64,000 bases of DNA, taken from contig NC_034412.1 in the NCBI RefSeq assembly GCF_002078875.1, forward strand, positions 29,062,626-29,126,625, read 5' to 3'. Both the position numbers and the translations under genes were made by a program. The stretch's first letter is position 1, and each line of letters opens with the position of its first letter. The stretch comes from Numida meleagris (taxonomy: Eukaryota; Chordata; Aves; Galliformes; Numididae). The notes beneath the pieces are model-generated. The model ran no database searches. It was given only the letters and a program-made list of their open reading frames with translations, and was not told the origin of the DNA. Positions 51,368 to 61,609 of the stretch are shown here, piece after piece.

Positions 51368-52634
51368 AACCCTCTGTCTACGACCTTCCTACCAGTTCCT
51401 TATCCACAGAATAGTTCCCCCCTCAAATCTGTATCTCTCCAATTTAGAGATAAAGATGTGGTGGGGGACTGTGTCAAAGCATTGCACAACTCCAGGTAGA
51501 TGACATCGGTCGCCTTCCCTTTGTCCACCGATGCTGTCACTCTATCATAGGCCACCAGATTGGTCAGGCACAACCTTCTTTATCTTCTCTCAGTAAAGCT
51601 ATGCTGGCTATCTCAGATCACCCGCTCATCCCTCATGTGCTTTAACATGTCTTCCAGGAGGGTCTGTTCCACAATCTTCCCAGGCACAGAGGTGAGACTC
51701 ACTGGCTTGTAGTTCCCTAGGTCCTCCTTCCTCCCTTTCTTGTAAATGGGAGTGATGTTACCTTTTTTCTAGTTCCAGGGGACTTCGCCTGACATCCATG
51801 ACTTTTCAAATACGATGGAGAGTGGCTCAGCAACCACATCAGACAGCTCCTTTAGGACCTTGGGATGCATGTCATCCAGCCCCATAGACTTGTATACACT
51901 CAGTCTCATGAGGTGGTCTTAGACTTGCTCTGCCCTTACAGCAGGGGGAGGATTTACTCCCCCAGTTCCCACCTACAGGCTCAGAGATGTGAGCTTCAGG
52001 GACATGAGAAATATGAGAATCCTGGCTGCCATTGAAGACCGAGGCAAAAGACTCATTTAGTACCTCAGCCTTGTCCATATCTGTCATAGCCAATTCTCCT
52101 TTCTCATTTACTCATTTTCTCTAAGGATATCTTCCCAGGAGATCTCATCCAACAATTCCTTAAACAGCTTAAAGTTCGCTCTCCCAAAGTTCAGGCTCCT
52201 GACCCAACTCTTTGCCAGGCCCACATTCCTCAAGATCACGAACCCAACCAGAGCATGGTTGCAATAGCCTAGGCTGGATCCAATCTTAATGCCTTTAATG
52301 ATCTCCTCTGCATTAGTGATTACTAGATACAGCAGCGCTTCACCTCTGGTTCATCTATCCAATACTTGAACCAGAAAGATATCATCCATGGACTCTAGTT
52401 ATCTCCTGGATTTCTTGCAGCTCGCCATCTGGTTCTCCCAGCAGATATCCATGAGGTTTAAATCCCCCTATCAGGACAAGTGCCTAGGAGCAGGATGCCT
52501 CCTGTAGCTGAAGGAAGAAGGCCTCATCAGCAGGCTTACCTTGATCAGGTGCCCTTTATTAGTCCTACCCCTAATTCTAACCCACAGGCTCTCAACCTGC
52601 TCCTAACCATCTCTCAGAGGGAGTGTCTCACACT

Positions 52635-52874
52635 CTATCCACTCCTAACACAGAGGGCAACTCCTCCACCCTTTTTACTTAGCCTATCCCTTCTAAAGAG
52701 GCCATATCCTTCTACAGTGAAAATCCAGTTCTGGGAGTCCTCACACCACGTTTTCGTGATAGCAATGAGATTGTAATTTTCCAAGCACATCACAGTTTCC
52801 AACTTCTCCTTCTTATTTCCTACACTGCATGCACTGGTGTAAAGGCACCTTAGCTGGGCTTTCTGACATGCCAC
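52635..52874 (-). pseudogene. CR1 ORF2 endonuclease N-terminal remnant
   Basis: The frame shows YNLIAITKTWCEDSQNW, then VEGYGLFRRDR and GGGVALCV. This is the start of the apurinic-like endonuclease domain of CR1 ORF2. The first Glu of the usual ITETW motif is Lys here (ITKTW), a change at a conserved metal-site region. Confidence 0.85.
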
Positions 52875-53171
52875 CTTTTTAGAGGGGCTTCTCCTTTAAA
52901 TCTCCAGGAAGAATCTGAAGTTTTCCCCCACTGCTTCCTAGAAGTATATGAGAAGGTTTCGGGTCAGGGGTTAGCAACATTGCTTCCTCTGAGGAGTCCC
53001 TGCCAGAATCTACAGGAGGTTTTTCCTCACAATCTCCTGGCATGATAGCAACCACCAGCCTTTCACTGTCCCACTGCACTTGACTCTCTTCCCCTGCTGG
53101 ATCTAGTATAAAGCCCAAGATTATTCACCCCATCCTAGTGAGCCTCATTATATCCCCTTCTCCCTTCCTAT

Positions 53172-53372
53172 CTAGTTTAAAGCCCTCTCAGTGAGCCCTG
53201 CTAGCTCTTGAGCTAGGATTGGTTTCCCTCTTAGAGACAGGTGACACCCGTCTGCAGCCAATAGACCAGGTACCAAGTAAATTGCCCCATGGTCAAGAAA
53301 CCCAAAGTTCCTGTGTTGACACCAACCTTTTAGCCACTTATTTGTTACCTGGGTTTTCCTGGCCTGTATCAT
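53172..53372 (-). pseudogene. CR1 ORF1 esterase-like C-terminal remnant
   Basis: The 66-codon frame includes FGFLDHGAIYLVPGLLAADG followed directly by CHLSLRGKPILAQELAGL. The DG.HLS.RG pattern matches the C-terminal SGNH/esterase-like domain of CR1 ORF1 proteins, with the Asp-x-x-His type catalytic pair region recognisable. The rest of ORF1 is lost through 5' truncation near 53395. Confidence 0.75.
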
Positions 53373-54501
53373 ATCCCTTGTCTTCTCATTTTATAATGAG
53401 CGTTAGAACCAAGAAACCAACAATAAAATCAAAACAACTGAAAAATTTGGAAGGCTTTCTATAATGAGAAGAAATACGGTTATGTAAGGTAATTATGATA
53501 CATAATAGCAGATATTGTAAAGAAGCTGCATAGTAGCATTCTGTAAGTATTTCATCCGTGTTTAATCAAACTCTAGTACAGTGATTGTAGCAATGCCCAG
53601 TAGCTAACTACCTTAGTAAGGAAATGAACCCCAAACTTAGTTTACACAGAGTAACATAAAAAAGGAAGTTAAATTTTGACTGTATAAGAAAGAGCATTAT
53701 TACTAGGCAGGTTTGCTTGTCAAATTCTAATTGGAGTATTAATAGTCTTCTGCTGAGATTGTCTTAGCTAATGCCAAAATGTTGTGGGAAAATAAAACCC
53801 TGAAAATGTATTGTTTGAGTTGTTGAATTGTTCTGATCTTTTGTTGGTATAGTTCAAATTATTTTTTTCACTTGTTTGGTAAATTACGATCATGTCTCTT
53901 AGAGTGGGACTTGCCTCCAAGTTTATCACTTTGAATTTGTCACTTAAATTCAGGTTTACCATTTAATTACAGCAGGCTTGTTTTGCTGGTCTGTGCAGGA
54001 GAGGGAAGAGAGGAAGGGAAGACAGGTTTGCGTTATTTATTGCTGTTCTGTGAATTACGGTGATTTTCGTCAGGATTAGTGGAAAATTGTGAATGTCTGC
54101 TATAGATCTGAACAAACTAACTAGTTTGGAAGCTGCCAATTTCACAAACTATATTTTTCTCTTCATTGTATACTAATAGATTAGGAAAGTTCTTGATTTT
54201 GGTCCTCAGGCTCCTCAAAGAAAGATTTGCTTCCTGTTGATCAGTGACTTCTTTTCACTGAAGGACCTTCATGTCAGAAGTAGGCTTATCACTTCATTAG
54301 AAAGTACCTTCATGCCTTTTTCTTCTTCTTCTTTGGCTTTTGATAGAGAGATGTGGTGTGTAAATTGGCTTTTTGTGTAAGAATAGTAATAAGTTCTACT
54401 TTGATTAATGATTTAATGGTGGTGGAGTCTTTGATCAGAAGACATTGAGTAGATTGCACTGTAAATTTTTGCTAGTGATTTGTTTTGTTACGCATACCTA
54501 C

Positions 54502-54518
54502 TTTTTTTTTTTTTTTTT
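54502..54518. repeat. Poly-T tract
   Basis: Seventeen consecutive T. Nothing resembling a retroposon body adjoins it. Confidence 0.85.
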
Positions 54519-54538
54519 AACTGGCTGTTGGTTTTGCT

Positions 54539-54566
54539 GAAGATATTGAAGATATTGAAGATTGAA
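54539..54566. repeat. (GAAGATATT)n minisatellite-like repeat
   Basis: Two full GAAGATATT units are followed by a shortened GAAGATT unit. Confidence 0.8.
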
Positions 54567-57021
54567 ACTTTTACATGCTCAGGCTTGTTATGTTACTCAG
54601 TTTTTTGGGAATCCTGATGCTAATGTTTGTAGAGTACTTTCCTGAATTTAGAAACAAGCTAACTAAGAAAACATGTTAAAGTTACTTTCTATACTTTGTT
54701 AGCGAAATGCATTGTAATTTGACTAGTGAATATTTTAAAAGCATGCCTACAGATTTCAAATTTCTATTTTCATAGGCTTGTTAACTGAAAATTAACATTG
54801 AAGAGCAAAATGCAACTGCTGAGTAGTTCTTTTATCCACATTTTACTGCCTGATTTACAACTAAATAACAAGCAGTGCTATCTGGGGACACTTTTTAATA
54901 ATAATAGGTATGCCAAAATTCTGATCTATAAGCGGTTTTGTCTTAATTTTTCAACCTTTTGCATAAAGATCATCAGGTATTTTTACCTGCCAGCACAGAA
55001 CTTTTCAGTTTTAATAATAGTTCGCCTACAGTCTTTGTCAGTGAATTAACCTCAGCAGGAAACACTTAGCCTGAATTTAGCAATTATATTGAATTGAGCT
55101 ATATGTCAAAAGATTTGCAGTTTCTCACAGTTTTCTATACTCTGTCACATGGATATTCTTTATAAACAAAGGCTTCCGTGGTTGTTGTTGTAGTTTGTTT
55201 GCTTTGAGAGTGCGTAAATAACATCATGCCCTTGAGTAGAACTGGGAATAGTACTGAAAGATAGAAGAAGGTTTCCCAGTCAGTATCTTGTTCTCCGCGT
55301 TGTCAGAATTGGCTTCCTCTTACTTTTGGAAGTGATTTCTGGAAACATAGCAAAACACAGAAAATAAAATATACAATTACTATGTACTTGTTCATACATC
55401 TGAAGCTCTTTCACTTTAGATGAGAAAAATGATTGTGTGGTATTTTGTGGGAAGAGCCATTCATATTTCATAAGTGAGGCAACCTTATAAGTCGGCTGCT
55501 TAGGAGTGGATGTAATGTTTATGGCATACTGAAGAAATAATGTCTCTTAGGATTCCCTGTGTTTGCCAATAAAAGAAAAACAATGGTGATATTCTTGGAA
55601 CATTTCTTTTCTTTGGCTTGTGTCACGAGATAGGGAGACTGTCATAATGAAAGTTTTTGTAGTCTACCAGCTCTCTCTTCTTCCAAAGTATTATTCCAAG
55701 GCTATGCTGTAAACAAGTCTCCACTTGTCTAAAGTTTAAAGTTGACAAAGTTTAAAGTCAAATAAGATCTAACCATGAATTTTCTTTTTCACCTCAGGAA
55801 ACATACATGTAGGCTTGGGATTTTTTCATCTTTTCTGATTGATTAGATATAACCAAAATGAGGAATTGAAAGCTTTGTGTGGGACATCATGAGTGCCTGA
55901 CCATGGAGTTCTGTGCTCTGCTGGAGCTTTCTGCAAGCCGAGCAGTCTATGTTAGAGAACCTTTGCAAGGGCTTCCCCTTGATTCAGTTACTGCTGCACC
56001 ATTTTCGGCTACTCTCTGTCAAGTGAGAGAGTTCCATTACATTAGAAAAGTATTTTCCCAAGTGAAAGTATGAAGTTCCTGAGTGCAGGAACATTTTTTT
56101 TTTTTTAAATGTGAACTTGCAGGAAGAGACTAGAATTGCAGTTAAAAATCACATTTAAACAGGAGTAGTAACAATTTCCCAAGTCTGTTGAGTCACAGTT
56201 TGTAGTAATGCTCATGGAGATAGAAGATACAGACAGCGTGGGAACATGTTATGGGCAGACAAGTTCTCTGAGGTTAGAAGTAGTTTCCTAACCTTCTCTG
56301 TAGGTTTTTGCTTCTTTTCATTGTATTTGTTTTATCAGTATTTGGCTTTTCAGAAACTTGCCTAAAAATCTGTGGAAGTATGGAATAAGCAAATCTTGAA
56401 ATTGAAGCTCTGAATCTGAACTCCAGCTATGCATAGGCAGAGGATTTTTTTTTTCCTTTCTATTTTCTATGGGGAAACAAATGGATTATAGGAACTACTG
56501 GTGCTTTTACAGAAATATTCCTTTTTTGCTGCCTTAAGTTTTAGCAATTTTACACAATGAAATTACAAATCAAATTTAGTAATGTTAAAATCTAGACATG
56601 AACAACTATGAAGTCTTCCAAACTGCATAAACCCCAGCCGCCTATATATAGTAGGGGCAGTAGTGGAATACTCAGCTTTGTATCTGTGTTTTCAAATTGT
56701 TACCTGTTGATGAAATTCTATGTTGCGCTTGGTGTTTCCCAACAGTTACCTGTTATTTTAAAAGACATTTGATCTCTGTTATCTCTCTCCCCCACCTTTG
56801 TCTTACAGGCTTTGGTGTAAGTTCTTGGTATTCATGTGCCTCTTTGTCAGTGTCACCATTCATCATAGAAATGTGTTCTAATTAGTCACTAGCTATGTTG
56901 TGTGTCTATGTTCTTATCAAAATCAACAATATACTGGGACCCTTTGCAAATGATTTTCAGCCAACAATCATTAATTTGCTAGTAGTATTTTTAAGGAAAC
57001 AGCACTTTTCATATATATGCG

Positions 57022-57571
57022 CATTGGTGCTCTGAAAGTAATGCATCCTATTTATTTCCATGGAAACTACAACAGATGCAAAGTGCACAATAATACTGTC
57101 TGATAGAGCAAATTGTTAGCCATAAGATGCTATCTTTAAACACAGGCAACACCATTAGTGGTGCATTTTCACCAGCAATGAACAAAGAACATACTGAGCT
57201 CATAACTATCTGAGCCAGCAGAGGTGACCCACTATCACAACCACTGAAATGCACCGCTCACCACCTCACTGTGCTCACATCCACTGTTTGGTCTCCATAA
57301 ATGTTCAGCAAGCATCAATGAATGTCACTAGGTGCCATTTTTTTCAACATGCGGGCATGCAGTGACACTTCTCTGCTTGATACACACTTTCGTGTCAGAT
57401 GCCATTCTGTCAGACCGCCCTTCTGCTGCAGCCTGTCACACAGCAATAAAATGGGATGAAATGGTGGTGGGAAGGTTCAGCCTCTACTGCCATACCACCG
57501 TCATCCACCTATGGTATTGTGCACCAACATAATAACATAGGAGGCATCACATTTGGAGTAGCCCTTCTATG
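57022..57571 (-). mobile_element. Deleted mariner-type DNA transposon (Galluhop-like)
   Basis: The ends form imperfect terminal inverted repeats: TGCTCTGAAAGTAATGCATC on the left and, reversed, GCTACTCCAAATGTGATGCC on the right, both leading into CTAT.T sequence. The minus strand between about 57330 and 57050 still reads pieces of a mariner-type transposase N-terminal helix-turn-helix (MAPSDIH, then LLNIYGDQTVDVSTVR, then SGSPLLAQI), broken by stops after IH and after VRW. At about 550 bp it is less than half of a full mariner and lacks the catalytic DDE/D part. The name Galluhop is from memory of chicken mariners and is tentative. Exact ends and the TA target duplication are not certain. Confidence 0.8.
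57050..57334 (-). pseudogene. Mariner transposase N-terminal remnant
   Basis: The helix-turn-helix region is recognisable in one minus-strand frame but contains at least two stops, and it ends before any catalytic domain. It documents which strand the parental transposase used and shows that the element is non-autonomous. Confidence 0.65.
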
Positions 57572-59699
57572 CTTGTGGTCCATATGTAGCTATTTTTCTT
57601 CTGAGATACCTATGACTCTTAAAAACTTTTGTAATATTCTCATAGACTTCTGGTGTACAGATAATGTCTCCACAGTTTCTTCTCTAATCTGAGCCTGAAT
57701 TTCAATGGTAGTATGTTATGATGTTTAAAAGGATGTAGTTAAAGGAATCAATACAGTCCTGCATATGATAATGAAATGGCTGCCTTAACGGTGTTGAAAT
57801 TCATTCTTTTATAGTTTGGTATATATTGAAAGGCATTCTTAGGTTAATATGACTGAAGATGTCAGAATTGTTCAGGTAGACAGATCTGTGCAATTTTTTG
57901 CATGTTAATAAGTGATTATTGGAAGTATCCAAGCATTCCAGGGTCTCTGGCTCTGAAAATGTGCAGAGATATTTAATTTGTTTTGCTGCAAAATCTAAGT
58001 TACCATAGAAGATGGGAGGAATATTATTAGCTGTATTGCAATCTACCAGTGCCTTTCCTTAAAACGTTATTTGACATTTATTCAAAGAGCACTTGTTCCA
58101 GTGGAACTCTTTTGATTATACACATATATATGTATTTAAGTAAACGTTTCAATTCTGTATCTCATATATTTATATGAATGTACAAATGTAACATTGGTTT
58201 AGAAAATGATATGGAACAGGTACTATTCTTAAGGGGAAAAAAAAAGAGTATTTTATTAATCGTATTTTGTTGCTGCTAAAAGGTGTGTTTTGTTCTTACA
58301 ATTGTTTTAGAAACAAGCATTTAGTATGATTTGTGTTCTTTGGACAATCAAGTTGAATATTTTTAGTAGCTTCCATGTATATTTTATCAAAATAAATAAA
58401 CTATACTTCATATTCTACCCTTACATCAGATGAAAATATGACATACTTCTAGTACATTTTATTTTAGACTGCAGGTATAAGTAGTGTGTAGGGTGTAGTT
58501 ATTGAGTAAAGTTGCATACACAAAGAATACACTGGTATATTTTTTTGAAGTGCAGAGGATGTTTTTCTTTGCTCAATAGAAGTATCTGGTAGGAATAGTG
58601 GAGAATTTTCATGTAATGGAGGAAACATGAAACAACGCTTCCATGGAGGATTAACACCCTGGGGGTTTAGTTGGTTTGTAACAACTGTAACATTTCTTAT
58701 AGACCATTCCACTGAATAATTTTTGACTTTTATCATATTAGTTTATATTAGGTATCTGTTTACAGCAGAAGTGTTGTGGATGCAGTTGTACGGGAGAAAG
58801 ATATTTTGAAACAATTTCAAACATGTATTTTTAGTTGTGTCTTTCCCTTTTAGCTATTTGTGTTTCATCTACCTAGTTTTGTAGCAATTTGGGTAACCAA
58901 GGATAGGCAAATACATGCACATTCATCTGTGTAATTTGTAAATACATTTCTGTACAGTGAATTGAAACCATTTAGAGTCATGTTTAATAAAATCATCTGA
59001 TTTCACTCATTTGCAAGCCCTGGGAAATCATAAGGGATTTTAATGGAGATCCATTAGTTGAATACTGTGACAACAATTATGCAGATCTAAATTTGTTATA
59101 TTTGCTATAAAAACTGGAATGTCGGCACATGTAGCAAAGTTACTGATGTTTTAAAACTAGAAATATACATCCATAACTTTGAAGATAAATTATAGTACTC
59201 TGCAATTAAATTGTACACATACCTACTTTTGTCTTAAAAATGTTTTGTGCTCATCTACTATTAAGTTTTTCCATTCTCTATTTTTTTTGATATTCATAAT
59301 GTCCTCTTAAAAAGACAATGTTCCTTTATCTGCACCATCATTTTAGTCTGGTGAACAGTTTCCAATTTCATGTATTTAGGTGCTTTCGGGAATTCTGTTC
59401 ATCTGAAAATGCACAAAATTCTGTTAAACAGATTTGCACTGCTTTTCATTAATTTCAGCCTGCTGAAAATATATAATAACTGAAAAGATCCTTTGTAGAT
59501 GTGTGAAGAACACTATAATGATGATTTTTCCTTGTTATCTGATGCTGTGCTTCAGTATTCCTTTATTTCTTTTTTATGAATTTCTTTACTGTGACTTGCC
59601 CCATGTGGTTCCCAGTTTGGGCTCCTAACTAGTTCAGAGGACAATGTTTTTCCAGTTGTGGATCTCAAATTGTTTCCATATTTATTTCCATAGAATCAA
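57572..59699 (+). other. SPOCK3 intron, no recognisable feature
   Basis: AT-rich unique sequence. No gene, exon or transposon recognised. Confidence 0.65.
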
Positions 59700-60572
59700 G
59701 GAGCAAGTTTGCCGATGACACCAAGCTGAGTGATGCAGTTGACACACTAGAGGGAAGGGATGCTATTCAGAGGGAACTGGACAGGCTTGAGAGGTGAGCC
59801 CATGCCAACCTCATGAGTTCAACAAGTGCAAGGTCCTGCACATGGGTTAGGGTAATCCCAAGCACAGATACAGGTTGAGTGGAGAATGGCTTGAGAGCAG
59901 CCCTGAGGAGAAGGACTTGGGGCTGTCAGTTGATGAAAGATTTAACGTGAGCCGGCAATGTGCGCTTGCAGCCCAGAAGGCCAACCATATCCTGGTTTGC
60001 ATGAAGAGAAGCGTGACGAGCAAGTTGAGGGAGGTGATTCTGCCCCTCTGCTCTGCTCTCGTGAGATCGAGCACCCAGTTCTGGGGCCCCCAACACAAGA
60101 AGGACATGGAGCTTTTGGAGTGGGTCCAGAGGAGGGCCACGAAGATGATCAGAGAGCTGGAGAACCTTCTTTACAAGGACAGGCTGAGAGCTGGGGCTCT
60201 TCAGTCTGGAGAAGAGAAGGATCCAAGGAGACCTTAGAGTGGCCTTCCAGGACCAGAACAGGGCCCACAGTAAAGCTGGAGAGGGACTTTTTATAAGGGC
60301 ATGTAGTGACAGGACAAGGGGAAATGGTTCTAAACTGGAAGAGTGGATTTAGACTAGATATTGGGAAGAAATTCTTTCCTGTGAGGGTGAGGTGAGACAC
60401 TGGAACAGGTTGCCCAACAAGGAAGTAGATGCCACCTCCTTGGAAGCATTCAAGGCCAGGCTGGATGGGGCTGTGAGCAACCTGGTCTAGAGGGAATTGT
60501 CCCTGCCTATAGCAGGGGATTGGAACTAGATGATCTTAAAGTTCCCTTCCAACGCAAACCATTCTATGGTTG
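59700..60572 (+). mobile_element. CR1 LINE, 0.9 kb, plus strand
   Basis: It starts 5'-truncated inside the catalytic block (AGCAAGTTTGCCGATGACACC, coding SKFADDT), runs through the reverse transcriptase C-terminus and ends in a CR1 3' UTR (GGGGATTGGAACTAGATGATC ... ATTCTATGGT at 60570). It is the largest CR1 piece here in the sense direction of SPOCK3. Confidence 0.93.
59703..60237 (+). pseudogene. CR1 reverse transcriptase C-terminal remnant
   Basis: [20 protein letters not shown] is followed by a stop after LDRLER. A second frame (59875-60237) then reads ESSPEEKDLGLSVDERFNVS, SALVRSSTQFWGPQHKKDM and WVQRRATKMIRELENLLYKD. Small losses near 60060-60070 and 60190 remove family residues. Not functional. 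Confidence 0.88.
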
Positions 60573-60979
60573 AATGGAGTCTAATTTCTTGCAGCTGTTT
60601 TAAGAAAGGCTACATGAAGGATTTTTAGTACCTAACTTGTATCATGAGATATTGCCTTTGATAGTTAGGCCAGCTCAGTCCTGTTTTCCTGCCAACCTGC
60701 TTTATGTCCTGATGTGAAGTCCATGGTGCCACCAAATCTTGAATAATCTTAAAATAAAATTAAAAAGTGTATTATTTAAATTTTATTTTAACCCAGATAG
60801 ATCATGCATTCAGGTAACCATTCAGACCCACAAAATGGTTATGTGAAAATGTGACAGAAGGCTTCAGTGACTGGCTAGAGGTAGAGAGCAAGACTTTAAA
60901 CTGGCCATACACTGAGAAAAGGGTATATGTAACTGTTTCCTTTCATTTTGCAAACCTGCAAAACTTTTAGTCCCGTAAG
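60573..60979 (+). other. Spacer between CR1 and provirus
   Basis: AT-rich intron sequence with nothing recognised. The last five bases (60975-60979, GTAAG) directly abut the proviral LTR and should be one copy of its 5-bp target duplication. Confidence 0.6.
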
Positions 60980-61501
60980 TGTCAACGGTTTACGGGCGTT
61001 CGGCCCAGTTCTGTGAGTAAGGGGACGGGGGATCCACGGGTCCACGTCCCGGGAAAAGGGAAAAAAGGTAAGGAGATGGCCCTGAGAGCAAAGAACAGTG
61101 GCAACAATCTGAGGAGAAACAAACTAATTTACTAAATAAGATATCGGAATGCAAAACAACACACTATAATACAATATAATTACAATTTAAGCTGGTAAAT
61201 CCAATACAGAGAGAGAGAATGTCCCAAAATCAAGGTAGGCCTTACTCTACTACCGACGATAAGACGGCTGGAGAGTGAGGTGCTGCCAAGATGAGAGACG
61301 GCGGAAAAAGGGACGAGGTCTCATGATCTCCAAGTTTTTATACTGTGAGCTTTTATCTTTTCCCTCCGTCTGGAAAATGGTAACAGAGGAGCAAAGTGCC
61401 GTGGGGAATGTAGTAGTCCTTCTCTTCTGAGAACCAGGTACATTCACTACATGATGTTATGATGTGGAGTACCAATAACCGAAAATCATAAAACCATGAC
61501 A
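60980..61501 (-). mobile_element. 3' LTR of ERV-L-like provirus
   Basis: This 522-bp LTR begins, on the minus strand, TGTCATGGTTTTATGATTTTC at 61501 and ends ...CCGTTGACA at 60980, giving TGTCA/TGACA inverted ends. A TATA-like box TATAAAAA is at 61335-61342. It is the 3' LTR because pol lies upstream of it on the minus strand and a polypurine tract abuts its start. The partner 5' LTR is outside the window to the right. It matches the LTR at 39631-40132 closely. Confidence 0.95.
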
Positions 61502-61512
61502 TTCCACCCCTT
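61502..61512 (-). promoter_or_regulatory. Retroviral polypurine tract
   Basis: Minus-strand AAGGGGTGGAA directly precedes the LTR start TGTCATGG. Its purine-only run (apart from one T) and position are those of the primer site for plus-strand DNA synthesis. Confidence 0.85.
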
Positions 61513-61609
61513 ATTGACCTGATGTAGTGATATGGAATATTCATATGCAAACAAACAATAATTAACATGCATTACACACACAGAAATGTATACCTATATA
61601 TACATAGAC
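61513..61609 (-). other. Short non-coding gap between pol stop and polypurine tract; no env
   Basis: Only 97 nt separate the pol stop codon from the polypurine tract. There is no room for an envelope gene, and no remnant of one is visible in any frame. Confidence 0.85.

Larger units (their letters stand above)
50393..53395 (-). mobile_element. CR1 LINE, 3.0 kb, retains parts of ORF1, endonuclease and RT
   Basis: This is the longest CR1 in the window. On the minus strand it runs from the end of ORF1 (53372-53172) through the endonuclease start (52874-52635) and reverse transcriptase (51367-50445) to a CR1 3' end (CACAGAATCATAGAACGGC at 50393). Frames are broken many times, so it is inactive. 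Its 3' end lies 28 bp from the target duplication of the neighbouring solo LTR. It is antisense to SPOCK3. Confidence 0.93.
53396..57021 (+). other. SPOCK3 intron, no recognisable gene
   Basis: AT-rich unique sequence with a poly-T tract (54502-54518) and a short GAAGATATT tandem repeat (54539-54566). No further SPOCK3 exon was recognised. Confidence 0.6.
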
